Positions 11,201 through 26,200 of a stretch of DNA of 64,000 bases are shown here, in pieces. Source of the DNA: Agrypnia vestita (Eukaryota; Arthropoda; Insecta; Trichoptera; Phryganeidae); the NCBI GenBank assembly GCA_016648135.1, contig JADDOH010000183.1:124001-188000 (forward strand), in the 5' to 3' direction. The stretch's first letter is position 1. Every line of letters starts with the position of its first letter. Below the pieces are notes generated by a model. The model was not told the origin of the DNA. It saw nothing but the letters and a program-made list of their open reading frames with translations, and made no database searches. A program made the position numbers and the translations under genes.

Positions 11201-14200
11201 ATAAAAAGCGTTTGAAAATCATCAAAAAACGTAAGAATTTCTTGCAAATTTAAAACATTACAACTTTATTAATATTGAATATTTCTTAATTTCCTTAATA
11301 TGGATTCTAGATAATTAATAATGGTACCATGCTTTATAAGTATAAAAAAACATATTATGCCTACATATAAATATTAAATAAACCTTTGTTCACCCTAGAA
11401 CACTAAAAACAATTTTTTTTGCCACGGCCTGTCGATTAATGCCTATATTTTTCTTAATTATTGCAAATAATGTTCAGTTTATTACTATTGTATAAGAACA
11501 AAGGTTCTATCTAAGTTATCACCCTAAAAAAATTGCAGTCTATCTTATACATTCTGATACAAATGAATAATAAAAACCCACATTTTCAAATGTGCATTTG
11601 CAGTGAATGTGCCGCTTTATTTTTTTCATTTTGAAAAAGGAAGCTCTAATAGATGAAGCATATTTTTGACAACGGCCCTCGATGCCATTCTCCCCCAAAG
11701 TGGTGTCTAATTGACTACATATTTGCCACTATTCTTTGATGTCATTCTCAATAAAGATTTGAACTGGCAAATCAGTTTGTACCATCAAGCATTTATCTTG
11801 AAAATACGATAATCAAATTTTCAAATCGCGCAGTCAAATTTTTCAGGTTGTTTAGGCCTCTCAAGACATTCAAGCAAAATTCAAGCCTCTCTAGTGATGG
11901 TATTTTAACCGGTGAAACACGGTTACTTGAATTTTGCATCTGATTGCATCAACAATTGGAAAATAATTTTTCGAAATTCAATGGGAAACCATCGGCATTA
12001 GACAATCAATCATCGTTATAATCAGATACTAATCCCAAATAACTGTATCGGAAATAACCGGTTAAAATAACGGTTTGACCATCACTGAGCCTCTCCATGA
12101 TTTATGTTTATAAACTGAGCTATTTGTGAGCTGACCTGTGGTGTTGGTTGTGGTGCTGGTACTGGTGCTGGGTTGGTTGGGTGCGCGAGAGTCGCGGAGT
12201 CAGGGTGAACTGGACTTCGAGCGTGCGCGCCTGCCTGGCTGCCTGCTTACTCAGCCCGCGCCCGTGCTCCGATGCCTTGTGGGCTGGGGATGAAATGACA
12301 AATTGAAAATCATACAATTGATTGAAGTTGCACAGAATATGTGAAGAAATTAATTCTTAGCCTTTATTCAGCAAATTTGTCATTCATTTGTAAAAAAAAA
12401 AAACGCTGTCATGGGCTCGCGGCGGTGGGAGACAAATGTGACACTTGAAATGAATCAAGTTTTATTTATCACCAACACGAACTTAACTGGAGCAGTATTA
12501 TGTAGGTCAGTCTAATTTCATGCTTATTGCTCATTTGTGGGACACTTCATACTCGTCTTAGAATATTCGCACTTATTCTCTATTGAAAGCCTGGTAGTTT
12601 CTTTAAGTTATCACCGATCTAGTGCACTGAATCTCCCACTTTCGTGCGTTTCTGTGAAATCGCCGAACTGTCACAACAACGTGTGTTTGTGTAACGGTTA
12701 TGTCGCCCTTTATAAAAGGAATATCATTTTGCAAACGTTTGGGCATCATCAACTGACTTTATTTTTACAGACTCGTGACAATATTTTAATCTGTATTTCT
12801 GTATGTGTAATCTGAAATCAAAATAATTTATATACATTTATATACAAATATACACTTTTTCCATTGGCCAACTGGTAAACCCATCTGGGATGGCAGTTTT
12901 GAGCCGATAAAGTCGGCAATGCTCGTATGTATTACATTTGTGCATATTACATACATACAAGTGCAAACAATTAGGTGGTGTTGTAGGGACCAGAATACCA
13001 CTTTTGGGCAAGATGGAGAACCGAATATCTCCATACTCTACAGCAGCGGTATAAGTGGACCACGTTAACGGAGCCTCTTAAACTGGATAATTTAGTCTTA
13101 ATCAAGGAAGATAATTTATCTCCTATGCAATGGAAACGCGGTCGTTTAACAAAATTATTATCTGGTAAGGACGGGATTGTTCGGATCGCGGAAGTAAGAA
13201 TACAGAATGGTGTTTTACTAAGGCCCATTTCCAAATTGTGTCTTTTGGACGGTTAGTACCATTTTATAAAAGGAAATAACTACGAGCGCGGAGTTCTCTG
13301 TGTGTGACAGTTGCTACGAGACAGATTGTTTTGGGACATCTCGAACGAGCGGTTGAATTTGGTCGCAAAACCTATAAAATATAATTAAACATTTGGTGTG
13401 TTAAAGTGGTGCTGTCAATGGATTTGGAATAACTGGACAAAGAGAACGGAAATCGGACCAAACAACGCCAAAGTCGCCTGCAAACTAGTAAGTGGCATCT
13501 TCATATCTAGAGAGCTTCTAGTTCAATTTTTCCCTGTAGGAAACCCGAACCAGAGTTAAAGATAATCAGAAAATTGCTCCAACATGCTGCTTCTCCATTA
13601 ACTTTTGCATAAACAATATTATGGCGATTTTTAAAACGATCTAGTCGTCCGTTGCTACATTTAAAGTCATCTCTTCCAAATTGTTTTGTGAATTTTTCCG
13701 CTTGCGCCTTAACTATTGGTCCATCAATGGAAAATCTAGCAGATCTTTGGGTACAGAACCATTTTTTTAACGATGCTTCGTCAACGTCAGTAAGTTCGCA
13801 CATTCTAAATTTTATGATTATGTTAAGTTATTGTCAAGAGCAGCCAAATAAACATCCTTATTTTTCCAGAACGATGAAACTGTAGAAGACGATAGTGAAA
13901 ACTTTTTACAGTCTTCGGAATTTCGACTTTTTAAAACTGTATAAAATAAACTGTGACTTCAAACATTTTGGAAACCCCCAATAATCGGAGTTATATGACC
14001 AATATTCTCGACCTTCAGTTCGGCATTCCTTATCAAAAGAATGCCGACGAACTATTGTACGTGGCATATTCAGACACACAAATTTGTGTACATCATAAAA
14101 TGAACCCTAATTAAGTGCGAGCCGCTTTAAAAGCAAAGTGAACACGTTTATTGTTTTGAGTATGTATTTGTTTTTTTTTCTATAACCCAAGCAAATATGT

Positions 14201-17200
14201 ATGCAGAATTTTTAAAATTTGCTCCGTATATCTGGGAGCTCAAATTACAATACGACACAACATTATCAACACTCACAACAACACATCAACACACATCCTG
14301 ACGATGGACCCTGCAATGGGATCCGAAATGTCGGCCAGAAAGGTAGTAGAAAGAAAGGGCGACCACGGAAGACGTGGCATGACTAGATTAACCAGATACT
14401 GGAAGATGGTCCTCTTAGAAGCCTGAACAACCGTCGAGCTTGCATGCGAAGATGTATGAATGTAGATGAAGCGAAAGTTGTATGTCAGGACAGAAGAGTA
14501 TGGCGCTGTATCCTCTCTGCCTACCCCCACGGGGAAACGGCGTGATGGTAAGTTAGTTAGTTAAAGGTAGTAGAAACATGGCAGAATATCTTAGAAAACT
14601 CAAACAAAAGATTTTGAAGAGCAGTGAAAACATTTAAAAAATACCTCTTAAGTCAATATCAGTTCTGAAGACTCCCGTAAGGTGCTGCTCGCCGCATTCT
14701 TCTTCTTCACACAGATAGTGGTCTTTGCGGAAATGGTCGCGCAGGGCCGGGTGCGATCCATAGAACTGGTGGTAGCCATCAGCGTCGCACAAGTGACAGT
14801 ACAGGTGGTCCTTGCGCAAGTGTCTAAACAGCTCATCGGTGTCCATGTAGCGCTGGTCACAGAACTCACATAGCGGATGGCCCCTGTTGTATATATTTTA
14901 ATTTCATCAAAAAATTTCGAAATATGCAACAAATTTACTTACAGCATTTACGTGACAACTTACTAAAAAGATTTCATTTTATAATTAAAAAGATATTTAA
15001 ATCTTGAGAAATTGGAATACCATGTTATTCCTTTTCGAGATTGACAGATGACATTTCATACATATTCTTACTTATTCTCATTATAATGATGCTGTTATAT
15101 CAGCAAGACAAACATAGAAGGGATGTACGCATAAAGTTTTTATGCAAAATGTCAAGATATTGTCAAATGCCAAACTTGATGAAGCGAAATTGTTATATAA
15201 CATTAGATTGTTACGTTATATTGCTAACCTGAAATGTTGTATATTCTACATGTACACATATAAGAATTTTATATACCTTAAGTTTTCTGGCCCATTGAAA
15301 ATTTAACCGTTGCAGTCTCACAGTTAACGCGTATTTGTATTGTCTTAATTACACACATATTACAAGTAATCTTAAGTTTATTAGTATAAAGGTTGTCTAT
15401 TTAAAAAAAAATAAATTTGGTGTAAAAATCTAATGGTATATAATGCATATCTTCTGATAACAAAGATTTGGCGGTAAATCACGTTATTTTAATGCTCTAT
15501 GACTCACACAATCCATGTGTGCAGTTTTATAAATTGCCAAAGCAGTTTGGAAAGAAATTTAAATATTTATTTCCATTACTTATTTACGTGATATATGATA
15601 AAACAGTTATTACTATGACTGACAAGATCAAAGTCCTTCACAATTGTGATTGCCATATGGCAGACAAGCTTATAATTGATTTATATATCCTTGTTTTTTC
15701 ACTCTAGCAATATTCGGGCTAAAAATGACACACAAACGACGTAGTTTACCTACTAGCACCGTCAAATTTCTAGCTAATTTCAAACGTGTAAGATGAATGT
15801 CACATTAACTGCGTAGCTTCCTAGACTTCCTAGAGCAGGCCCAAAACATTTGTAATTGGGATAGTGGGCTGAATTTAAATAATAATATATTGTTTTTTTT
15901 TATATCTTGTACCCAGTATTCCATTAGTGTCTCATTAAGAATAAATAAAAAAAATGTTCAGCATTAAGTGATACAGGCAGTAAAAATAAAACATAATTAG
16001 CAGCCAAATACTTCATAATTCAACAGTTTCTCAGATTTTAAGCTCTATCTAAATATGATAAATGATTTTTAGACTTTAGGTTCATTAACACATATATCGA
16101 CGATCCCTAAGTAAAAAAAGACTCTACAGAAAATAAATTTTACAGGAGAGCTGTTCAAATTTTGGTATTATACACAAAATGAGCACATTTGTATACTTTT
16201 AAGTAATTTTTTGGTTCTAAAAAAGTTAAAACATTTTTTTTTAATTTTGTATAGCGGAAAAGAGTATTTTCTGTGTATTGGTAGAAAAAATGAATTTTGG
16301 TAGATGCCCGAATTAACCCATTTAACACACTCGTAAAAACATATAACATCTTTTATGTGCAGCAACGTTTGGCAGCGACTTTATATTTTACGACTTTAAA
16401 TAATTAATTTAAATTAAAAAAATACCACTTTTGGGAAATAAAAACACACATCTGTCAATCGTGATGGAAGCTATTTTCCAAGAGAAGGAAAACAAAACAT
16501 TTAAAGATTATTACATTAACATATAAGTAAATACGTGGGAATCAATGTTTGTTGCTCATCCCTATAAAAATAATGAGTGTAGGTCATTGAAATAAAAAAA
16601 GGAAATTCTGAAAAGTAATAGGACTGTGCATTCATTTTGAGAAATTTTCCCAAAATTACAGCTTGATTTTTAAAAAGATACTATGTCGGAAAAATGACTC
16701 GCCTTTTGAGGCTTTCCCAAAATGACCCATTTTGTGGTGTATCTTCATTAAAAGTGAAGTGTTGCTCAGACAGTCCATGAGTCATCGATTGAAACAAAAT
16801 GAAGAAAACAAAAATAAACAAAAAGTAATCGGAAGGAGTAATGTCTGGAGAATACGGCGGGTGGGGTAGGACCACTCATTTCAACATTTTCAAGTATGTT
16901 TTGACTAGCCTCGCAACGTGGGACCGAGCATTGTCTAGCAGAAACACGATCCTGAAGAATAACTTTATCACGTTTCTGCTCATATTACGGCCGTTTTTCT
17001 TTCAATGCTCGGTTCAATCACATCAATTGTAGTCAATACTGATCATCCGTGATGGTTTCATTAGGCTGGAGCAGCTCATAGTACATAACACCAAGCAGAT
17101 TCCACCAAACATAGAGCATACATACAACATGCCCGGACTTACCCCAAGATTTTTTATGCTTGGGATTTTCGTAGTTAGGATTGTCACTTTTCATCGCCAG

Positions 17201-20200
17201 TGACAATATGATGAAAAATTTTTTTCGATTCTGCCATCGGAGTAGCTGAAAAATCGCCTTTCCGCTTCTCTTGGCTTCAGTTCGTATGGTACCCATTTTC
17301 CTTGCTTTTGAATCATTCTCAATGTACGTAAGCGTCAAGAAATGGTTGAACAATCAACTCACAATGATTCTGCAAGTTTATCTTCAATTTGACATGGGTA
17401 CTCATTAAGGAACGTCTCTAACACAACGTAAAAATTCCCTGCAATTTCTATTTTGTTGGTATGTAACATGACATATTTAATGCTAAAAAAAATGTTTACA
17501 TTTCGGCAAAATGACACATACTGAAAATCAAAGCCCCATGATAGAGCTTTAATATGAATAATATAATGGTAACAATATGCCGCGATGCGATATGGTACAA
17601 GTTACACTCTCTCTTATTGCTTGCCCAACGTAACTTGGCGTGCGGCGAATTTTGAACTAAAACCCGCCCCGCCCGCACCCGGCGATAACCCCTCGCCCTG
17701 TCATTCAGTTCAATTTCGGAAGCTGTGACATCTTGATTACCAATATACACTGAATTATTATGTCCAAAACATCCTAAACAGTCCGGGATGGTGCAAGAAC
17801 AATTGCCAATGAAGTATTAAAGTTTTGCGTGCTGAAAAAGCGAATAATGGATCGATATTTCCGTCTGACAGTTTGATAGATAGAACGGCCGTCATTACTG
17901 CATGGTTTCTTTAGTGCTGCCCGACCAAATTTCTGTATTTAATACGACACCGGTCACCAGACATTCTGTACATGTGGCGTCTGGATGCAAAACCGCCACT
18001 ATCCATACAAAACCATTTTTCATGTTTTGATTGATTAATGATCTGTATCCTATTCTGCACATTCTGCAAGTTTACAATATAAGAAAATATGCTTCCATGC
18101 CCTTCAAAATCGTCCTTAAATATAACGGTGAGTAGCAAAACCGCCACGTTGCCGCAAAGTGGGATGCAGAACCGACACTATTCACTCGGACCAATCAGAA
18201 TGGAGCCCCGCTACGAGGTTTAATATGGAGAAACGTCGTCTGTCGCAGATAACGCGTGTTTTGATTACCTTAAATATTTACATAAAAACTAGAAGTAGAC
18301 ATCTTTTATTACCAAAAGACAGTGTACTAAAGCATGAAGTAAACAAGGATGGATATAAATGTAACTTTCAAAAGCGAAATAGGAAAGAATTATCACGTTA
18401 AAAAGTCCGCTTTGTGCACATTTTTGAATATTTTTGTTGACACTTTAAAGACTGTGCGATTGGATTTACTATAAATTTATTTTATTATATGTAAAATAAA
18501 GTTAACTTACAAAAATAAGTATTTATTGTATCTAACATAACATACACCATCAGCATAAAATCTACATCATCATCATTATCATTATCGCCTTCAGTTTCAG
18601 TTTCTATAAATATTTCATCATTTTATTTGATTTGTATTTAAGTGAATAAATTTAAATAATTTTTTAATTTATTCACCGATTGCTTGCTGCTAGGCCCTGC
18701 AAACGGTTATACTGGCGACCGCGAGGCCGCAAGTGGCTGCTGCGCGGCCATTGGCATCTGCAATTGGCTATCGTCTGTACTACCTAATATTATCAAGGTG
18801 TCTCGTAGCTAGAAGTACGAGACTTTACACTCTGGGTGAAATAAGATAATCTAATAAGATCTAAAGTCGAATAATATGATAAAAACCTTGCAAAAATTGA
18901 AATTTTCACAAGGTTTTTATTATTTTATTTCATTTGTACTGCAGTGCATGAATTTTTTATAAACGATATTAATTGCCTGTCTTGATAATGAGTCGAAATT
19001 TTTCAAGCAATCATGAGCTAACAATAATAGTTTGCATTTTTTTTAAAAATATTTTCGACTTATTTTCTACCAAAAGTTGAACTATATTTAGAGTTATTTA
19101 TATTAATTACGAAAAATTAATTTGTTTCAGTATAAGTTAAATAAGATTATAAAAATCTTGCAAAAGTTCCAATTTTATTTTTTCCAATTAGAATTGCAGG
19201 GTATTTATTATTTTGTTTAACTTGTGTAAAAGGGAATAATTTGTTTATATTTGATATAAGTTACTGTAGTAAAAGTACAACGTTTTAAAAAAATAAGTCC
19301 GAAATATTGAAAAAAAATGCACATTTTAATGTCACATATTTCCTTATCTATTGATAATTAGGTCACGGTTGCTTGAAATTTTTCGAATCATAATTAAAGT
19401 AGAAATCTACCTATCGGGTATTGTGGACTAGCTCTGTTACATAGTGTATATAAGATGTACACCTCGTAAAAAATTATATTTTCGATTTTTGTATCAATTT
19501 TTCATAATCAATTTAAGTTCCTGTAATGATAGTTTAACTTTTTGCCTAAACTAAGTCGGAAATATTGAAAAAAAAATGCAAACTTTGATATTGCATATCT
19601 CCATAACTTTTGATATTAGGTCATGGTTGCTTGAGCATTTTCGACTCTTTATTAAGACAGAAACCCACTTGTAAAATTTTTACTACTTACTATAAGACAG
19701 CCTATATAGGCATATAGGTATGATCATATATTATATTTTTTTATTTCCATACTCTTATTTAATTCTTAAGATTATTGTTTTTAGTTTTTAAAATAATTAA
19801 AACTATGTGCCTAAGTTATTAAATTTTTGTACTCGAAGATCAATTTTTAATCATTAAAATATTTTTATAAACTCCGTTAATCGCCGATGAAATAATTGCC
19901 TATTTAAAAATATATTATATCTATTGTTAAATTTGGTGTCGTAGTAAAGGTCTCGAGAAGTGATACGGAATTATTGTTAAATCTAAAAATATTTTTGTTT
20001 CCATGATTGTTGGTTCATTATTTACATATTTTCTAAAATATATTTAATCCATATTCCTTACTCAAAACATGCACTAAATTTTAATTCTTAAAATATTTTT
20101 GCATCTATTGTTAATCACAAATAAAATATTTATAAAATAATATATTTCATTGTTTAATTTTCAATCGCAGTATTGTTCGCAATGAGTTAAGTCGGCAAGT

Positions 20201-23200
20201 CGACACGTGATCGTCCGCGAGCGCGCTTCTCGCGATCGTTCGGTAGCAAAATCGACTCTATCGACAAAATCGACCGGCGGTGGGTAGCAAAACCGCCACT
20301 TTGCAATCAATATATCTTTATATTGCGGAAACAACAAAGAAAATCTTTAAAATTGGTATGCAGGTTTTAACACATCCTTAATATGTATCAAGTAAAATAA
20401 TAAAAAACAGGAAAATGTGTAAGGGAAATACTTAAAACGTTTTTTTTGATTACTGAACATTTTATATATATGCAATGTGGCGGTTTTGCAGCCAGACGCC
20501 ACACATTATGTATTGTGTGATAAATTTACACCCTGACAACTTCTGTTACGCGACAGGGACGCCCTCCCTCGCACGCCAGGTTATAGTGGTACGTCTATAG
20601 GAATCCCTCAAAATTAATGCACGGTCCTAATATTTTAGTTATGTACTGACTTGTGCGATGTGTCGTCAATGTCTCCCTTCCTTCTGTGGTGCGCCAATTG
20701 CTGTCTCGTATAACATTTTCTTTCATTTGTAAATATCTGAAAAAATTCCACATAACTATATAACAAATCATCTTTTCTTTTCTTAAATCAAATTTCAATA
20801 TAGTTTTAAAACGAAATTAATCAATCAATTAGGAAGACATACAGAAAAATCTAATTCACGAAAAAATATTAGGCTACTACTGGGATTCGAACCCAAGTCA
20901 CCTCCTTTCCGGGGCCGGTGCTCTGACCACTAAGCTACAGCAGCCCTCTATGTTTCCGTGAATATATCGACGTTATATGTAATTCTCATTTTTATTAATT
21001 GATACATTTTTATTTTTGTCCATAGAGCAATTCACTTTTTTTGATACGGTGGGTGATTGATGGAAAACACTAAAATATCTATGCTCTAAACAAAAGATTA
21101 CTATAACCAAGCTGATGCATTGGACCCTTAATCACTATAGTAAGATCATAACCACACACATGATGCAACATTCCCAAGCCTCAACACTCGAAACTGAGAT
21201 TTTACTCAGCGAGAGTGGAGGTCTTCATTGTCTGCCCTACGGTGGCCACCACTGATGAAATTTTTCCCGCATCTCTTACCCAAGTCTATCCTTGTTCGAT
21301 GACAGGAGAAACCTCAACTGAAGTGAACTGGGCTGTTGATGGTTGAATGGTACTGAATGGATTCTGCCAAAATCAGAACTCCATCCATCTCTTAATAATT
21401 GTACGTGTATTAAACTCAAATAGAGGAATATTAAAAGATTGCCGTTTTGCCTTCAATACATATGTTTTTTTACCAAGTTTACAAATACCAAGTTGTATAT
21501 GTATCTGATTAAAGAGAACCTAAAATAGGGAAAATTCTCTTCATTTACCTTCAAATTTTCAATACACAAATCGCAAAAAAACAATTCATGTTCTTTGCGT
21601 AGATGATCCTTCAGAGATCCAAAATTTTTAAAAGGTCCGAGGGAGTCTCCGCACTGTCGGCAGTGATGTTCCAGCAATTTGTGATAAGCATCCTTGACAT
21701 TGTCATCGAAGAAGCATATTTTGAAATTCTTCTCAAAATAGGCATTTTTAAATGGCTGCGTGTTCAGCTTTTTAAATGGTTCCACGACAGAAGTGAAGAT
21801 CACCTGTGAAAATTGAATAACGTCACATGTGAAATATCTTAGATATTGGAGTTAAAAATTAATTCCTTGAACCAGAAAAATATATACATAAAACAACCAA
21901 CATTTACCCCATATTTTTTTAACAATTTGTGATGCAATATTGGAATAATATTGATGACAATCAGTAAAGTACATTAGGATACCAATTTCGTGGGAATCTT
22001 TTCTTTTTCACTTAATTTTAATAACAGAGGGTGTGGAAAAATTATATATTTACCACTACAAACCTTAAGGGTTCAAATTTCAGTTCTAAGCAGTAACACC
22101 TAAGCCCGTTTTCTGTATCTGGTACGAATGCTAATAAGTGGAATACCTGAGACTGTCACTTTAACACGTGAATTGAAATATTTTGGTATGACTGAAGTTG
22201 CGTCCCTTTCCGCAGTAAGAATTAAGTTTGCACCTCAAAACCAGATTCCAAATACCGGCCTGATTACTGGTAAGGCTAGGTGATGAAACAATATAGGATG
22301 TCGTTTGAATTATAAAGATTGATTGAAAAACGTCAACTATTATAATCACAGTAAAGTCATTAATTCAGATTCGTCTGTAGAAACTAGGGACGGGAAAACC
22401 AGTACATCAGCAAAATATTTCCTTATTTTTTTACCAGTCATATTCTGTAAATTAATCAATATGTATACTGACATACCGGAGTTATACGGGTTTTGTGGTT
22501 GCGCTGTTATGGACAAGCATTAGGGGGATTAAATAATATTGAATCATAATTCTTTTTGATGAGGTATACACACACAAAAAAATATTGATTTGTAAACATT
22601 GGCTATGTATGATTGTAAAAAAATATTATAGATATAAAAGGTGTACCCATAAGTAATCAATTATTTTTGGTGTGGAGTGTTTTCTTCGGTCAAGCTCAGT
22701 AAAGTGAATGTGTAAAGGCGTGTTTTATACGCAATATTATAATCCGTGGTCTTGTGACTTGTGACAATTAAATTAATTTTTTTTATTACTCTGTTGTAAA
22801 AAGGCGGATAATCAACTAACTTAGAAAATTTACGTCATTGCATGCTGTTTCATTTTCTATCGGGTGTTAATGCAACGGTTGCAACAAAGAAAATTTGTGA
22901 TGTGTATAGAGACGTATTGAAAGTAAATAAGTGCCAACATTGGTTTAGTAAATTTTCCGATGGTGATTTTGACTTGTCCGATAGCGATCGAGTGGGCACC
23001 TGGTAGGGCTTGATAATGACGCTTTAAAAATATTTTTCTTAAAAATCTACCAACAAGATGGCAAAAGGTCCTAGATAAGATGGAGATTAAATCGATTAAA
23101 AATAAAATTAAATGTAGTTAAATTCTTTTTTTTGTTGCCACTTAAATAATTGATTACTTGTGGGTACACCTAATATTATTAATTAAATAAATATAAAAAA

Positions 23201-26200
23201 AATATTTTTTCTATTGCAAACAAATATATATTTGTTTGCAATAGAAAAACAAATCTAAAAATACAACTATTATCAGAACTTCTTCTACACATAGAGCAGG
23301 GAGTTATATAAAGCAAATAATTCAATTTAAATTTTCTTTTGATGTTATTGCAACATATTTATTATGACATTTATACACGGTTACATTTATATTCTACACA
23401 CGTATTGATAAGCATTGGTGCATGAAATGAAATTCAACAAATATGCAAAAGTGTACCCTCTATCTGATTCGATACTCGGATAACTCGTAACTGCAGCCAA
23501 ACTAATTATGTATAATGAAGATAAAACTTATAAAAATTAAACAAAATCTTGATGTTTTCTAGGTCAATAGTAAGGTATTATGCCTCCTCATTGCACTATA
23601 TCGAAGATGTTAACTGTCAGCCTGAATATATTTAACCTAAAACTTTTAACAACTCGTACGGCAAAAAATTTCACCACTGACAAACAGAGATCGAGTAGTA
23701 TGAAATAATATTAAAAAAATATTTATTACTCAAAATAATCTCTATATATTATAGGATCTTCTTATGCCTGTGAGAATGATTTATACTTCAAGCTAAACAT
23801 CCGCGATAGAATATGAGGAAAGGCAGGCAGATTTGATTTAGCGCAAAAATTTGCGGAGGCCTAAAATTTCAGATGTAAAAGAAAACAACCTGCTGTCCCT
23901 CTGCCATGTAAATTTGATTCCTAGTTTTCATTAGAGTTATTATGAAAATTTTCTAATCATAAAAAGTAATAATGATGATGCTGTTTGTCATTTAGACAAC
24001 TCTTGTCAATTTAACACAATTCGTTTAAATCGTTCTTTCGTTTTCATGATTATTTTGAAATAAAATCCATTTTAAACACAAATGTCTGCCTCATTGAAAG
24101 TCATGGATGTTGTCTGCAAACAACACTACATTATCTGCAAATCTAATATTGATACAATTACTGATACAATTCGAAATGACTAAAACGACTGTGCATTTTT
24201 TCGAACAATACCTGGTGCATTAACCAGATACCTCAGAAAAAAGCCCATAACTTGACTTCTAATCCACAAATCGCAAGTGTTCTATCAGTACTAAATACTT
24301 AGACACCTGTTGACATAATATGTAAAACTCAAAATAAATAAAAATAATATTTGATAAATGGTGACCATTTGAATATTGGCTTCTTCATTATCTCAAAACA
24401 CACTATTTGGAGACGTCTGACTAATGAACTGGACGTTTGATATGCGAGGAAAACAAAGCGAAGTTGAATGCCCTTTAAAGGATCATGCACGTTCAATAAT
24501 ATCATATTATTAGTTTAATGAATTCAAGTGTGGCCGTATATCTGTTTTTGAGTTGACTACGGAGGATATGGTCAACAAAATCTATGATATTTTGTTAGCA
24601 GACCGCCGGGTGAAGTTTAGAGAGATTTCTGTCATTGTAAATATCTCAATTTTTTGTTTTATTTTTTATTATCTCATTTTCTTTACATTTTTTAAATATC
24701 ACTAGACCCACAAAAGGTCTTAAAAGACGTTTATCTCAAGCTTCATTTTCACAGTTAATGTTACTACATTTCATTCATTGTATAACCAGAAGGGAAAAAA
24801 ACAATTTTAAGCATGTTTATATAAATATAATACATAAATAAGCAAATCTAAATATAGCAAACTAATAATTCATGATCATTACAGTAATGATACACATCAC
24901 ATTAATTGATAGGTAACTTATATTGTTTGATATCAACCACTTTCTGAGTTCTGTCACTGATTTTGAAGTCGTTTGTTTGTTCAAGAGTATGAAAACTAAA
25001 TTTTCAAGTGTCCTCAGTCCATATTTATTTGTTATTCTTGAAACAATTAAACGCTAATTTGTAGCGCTTCTTGTGTTTCTACCATGAGCAACTACCTTTT
25101 TGTATATGTATTTCATTTTAAGGATTTTCTTTTATCAGCAGAAATAGAATTAACCAATGAACTTGCAAAATATTGACGGATGAATACACTAATTTAATAT
25201 TTTATCTTTGTTCAAAAACCTGTGGGTTTGCAATTCTTTTTACAATGGCAGTTTGAAGATGTTGTACGGGTTTTATATTTGAATTACTGGAGAGGCCCCA
25301 AGATCTTGTACCAAAAATGAATGCGTACAGAATATGAAAAACTAACATACATGAAAAACTGGGCTTTAGAAAGCCATCGGCAAGGTGAGTGCCGCTTCAA
25401 AGAAAACGAAAACGGTTTCATCGGCCGGAAAGGTCATGGCCACCTTTTTTTGAGATTTGTGAGGCACTGTCTTTACTGACTATTTGGAGAAGGGAAGGAC
25501 AATCATGGAGTACTATACTGACTTATTGGGCTGATTTAACGGGAAAGATTTTGAGACTGATTTTGGCAAAGAAAAAAGTGCTCTTTCACTGTGACAATTC
25601 ACCAACCCACTTGTCTGCAATCACCATAGCAAAACTGGTTGAATTACTGCTTAATACATACTGTTCACCAGATTTGGTCCCATGCGATTTCTTTTTGTTT
25701 CCAAACACGAATAAAAAATGGCTTGGTGGTAAACAGTTCAAACAAAAAAGTCATTGCCGAAAAAGAGATCTGCTTTGGCGAGTTCAATGAATCATATTTT
25801 TTGGATGCTTTAAAATGTTGGAAATCGCTGGATTAAGTATATGAAATGTACAGAAATCATGTGTACAGAAATCAGCTATACACATGTCATATTGTTAGGT
25901 TCTGCGAGCAGCTACTATGTGGCTATTGCAGGATATATCGAACCCCTAGTCATGACATCAAAATTGGCCGTATTCTGAAAATACCAATCATTGCTATTTC
26001 GGTATTTGACAGTTATTTATAACATTATAATGCCATAACAAAATATGAATAACTTAACGTTTGTTTACATTTTAGAGCTTTCCGATTGGTAGAATTTATT
26101 AATTCCAATCCTGTCAAACTTAATGACGCCAAAATTGATGTTGTATAATAACTGTCAAAATACCGAAATAGTAATGATTGCTATTTTCAGAATACGGCTG

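Noticed and set aside
14648..14932. 94-codon minus-strand ORF covering ZNF598 exon 4
   Set aside because: It is the wrong frame of the zinc-finger exon (14883-14645). The correct frame has the CEFC, CHLC and CEEEEC zinc-binding pattern.
20872..20945. Functional tRNA gene
   Set aside because: The acceptor, D and T arms form, but the anticodon stem does not pair, and a SINE-like body follows.
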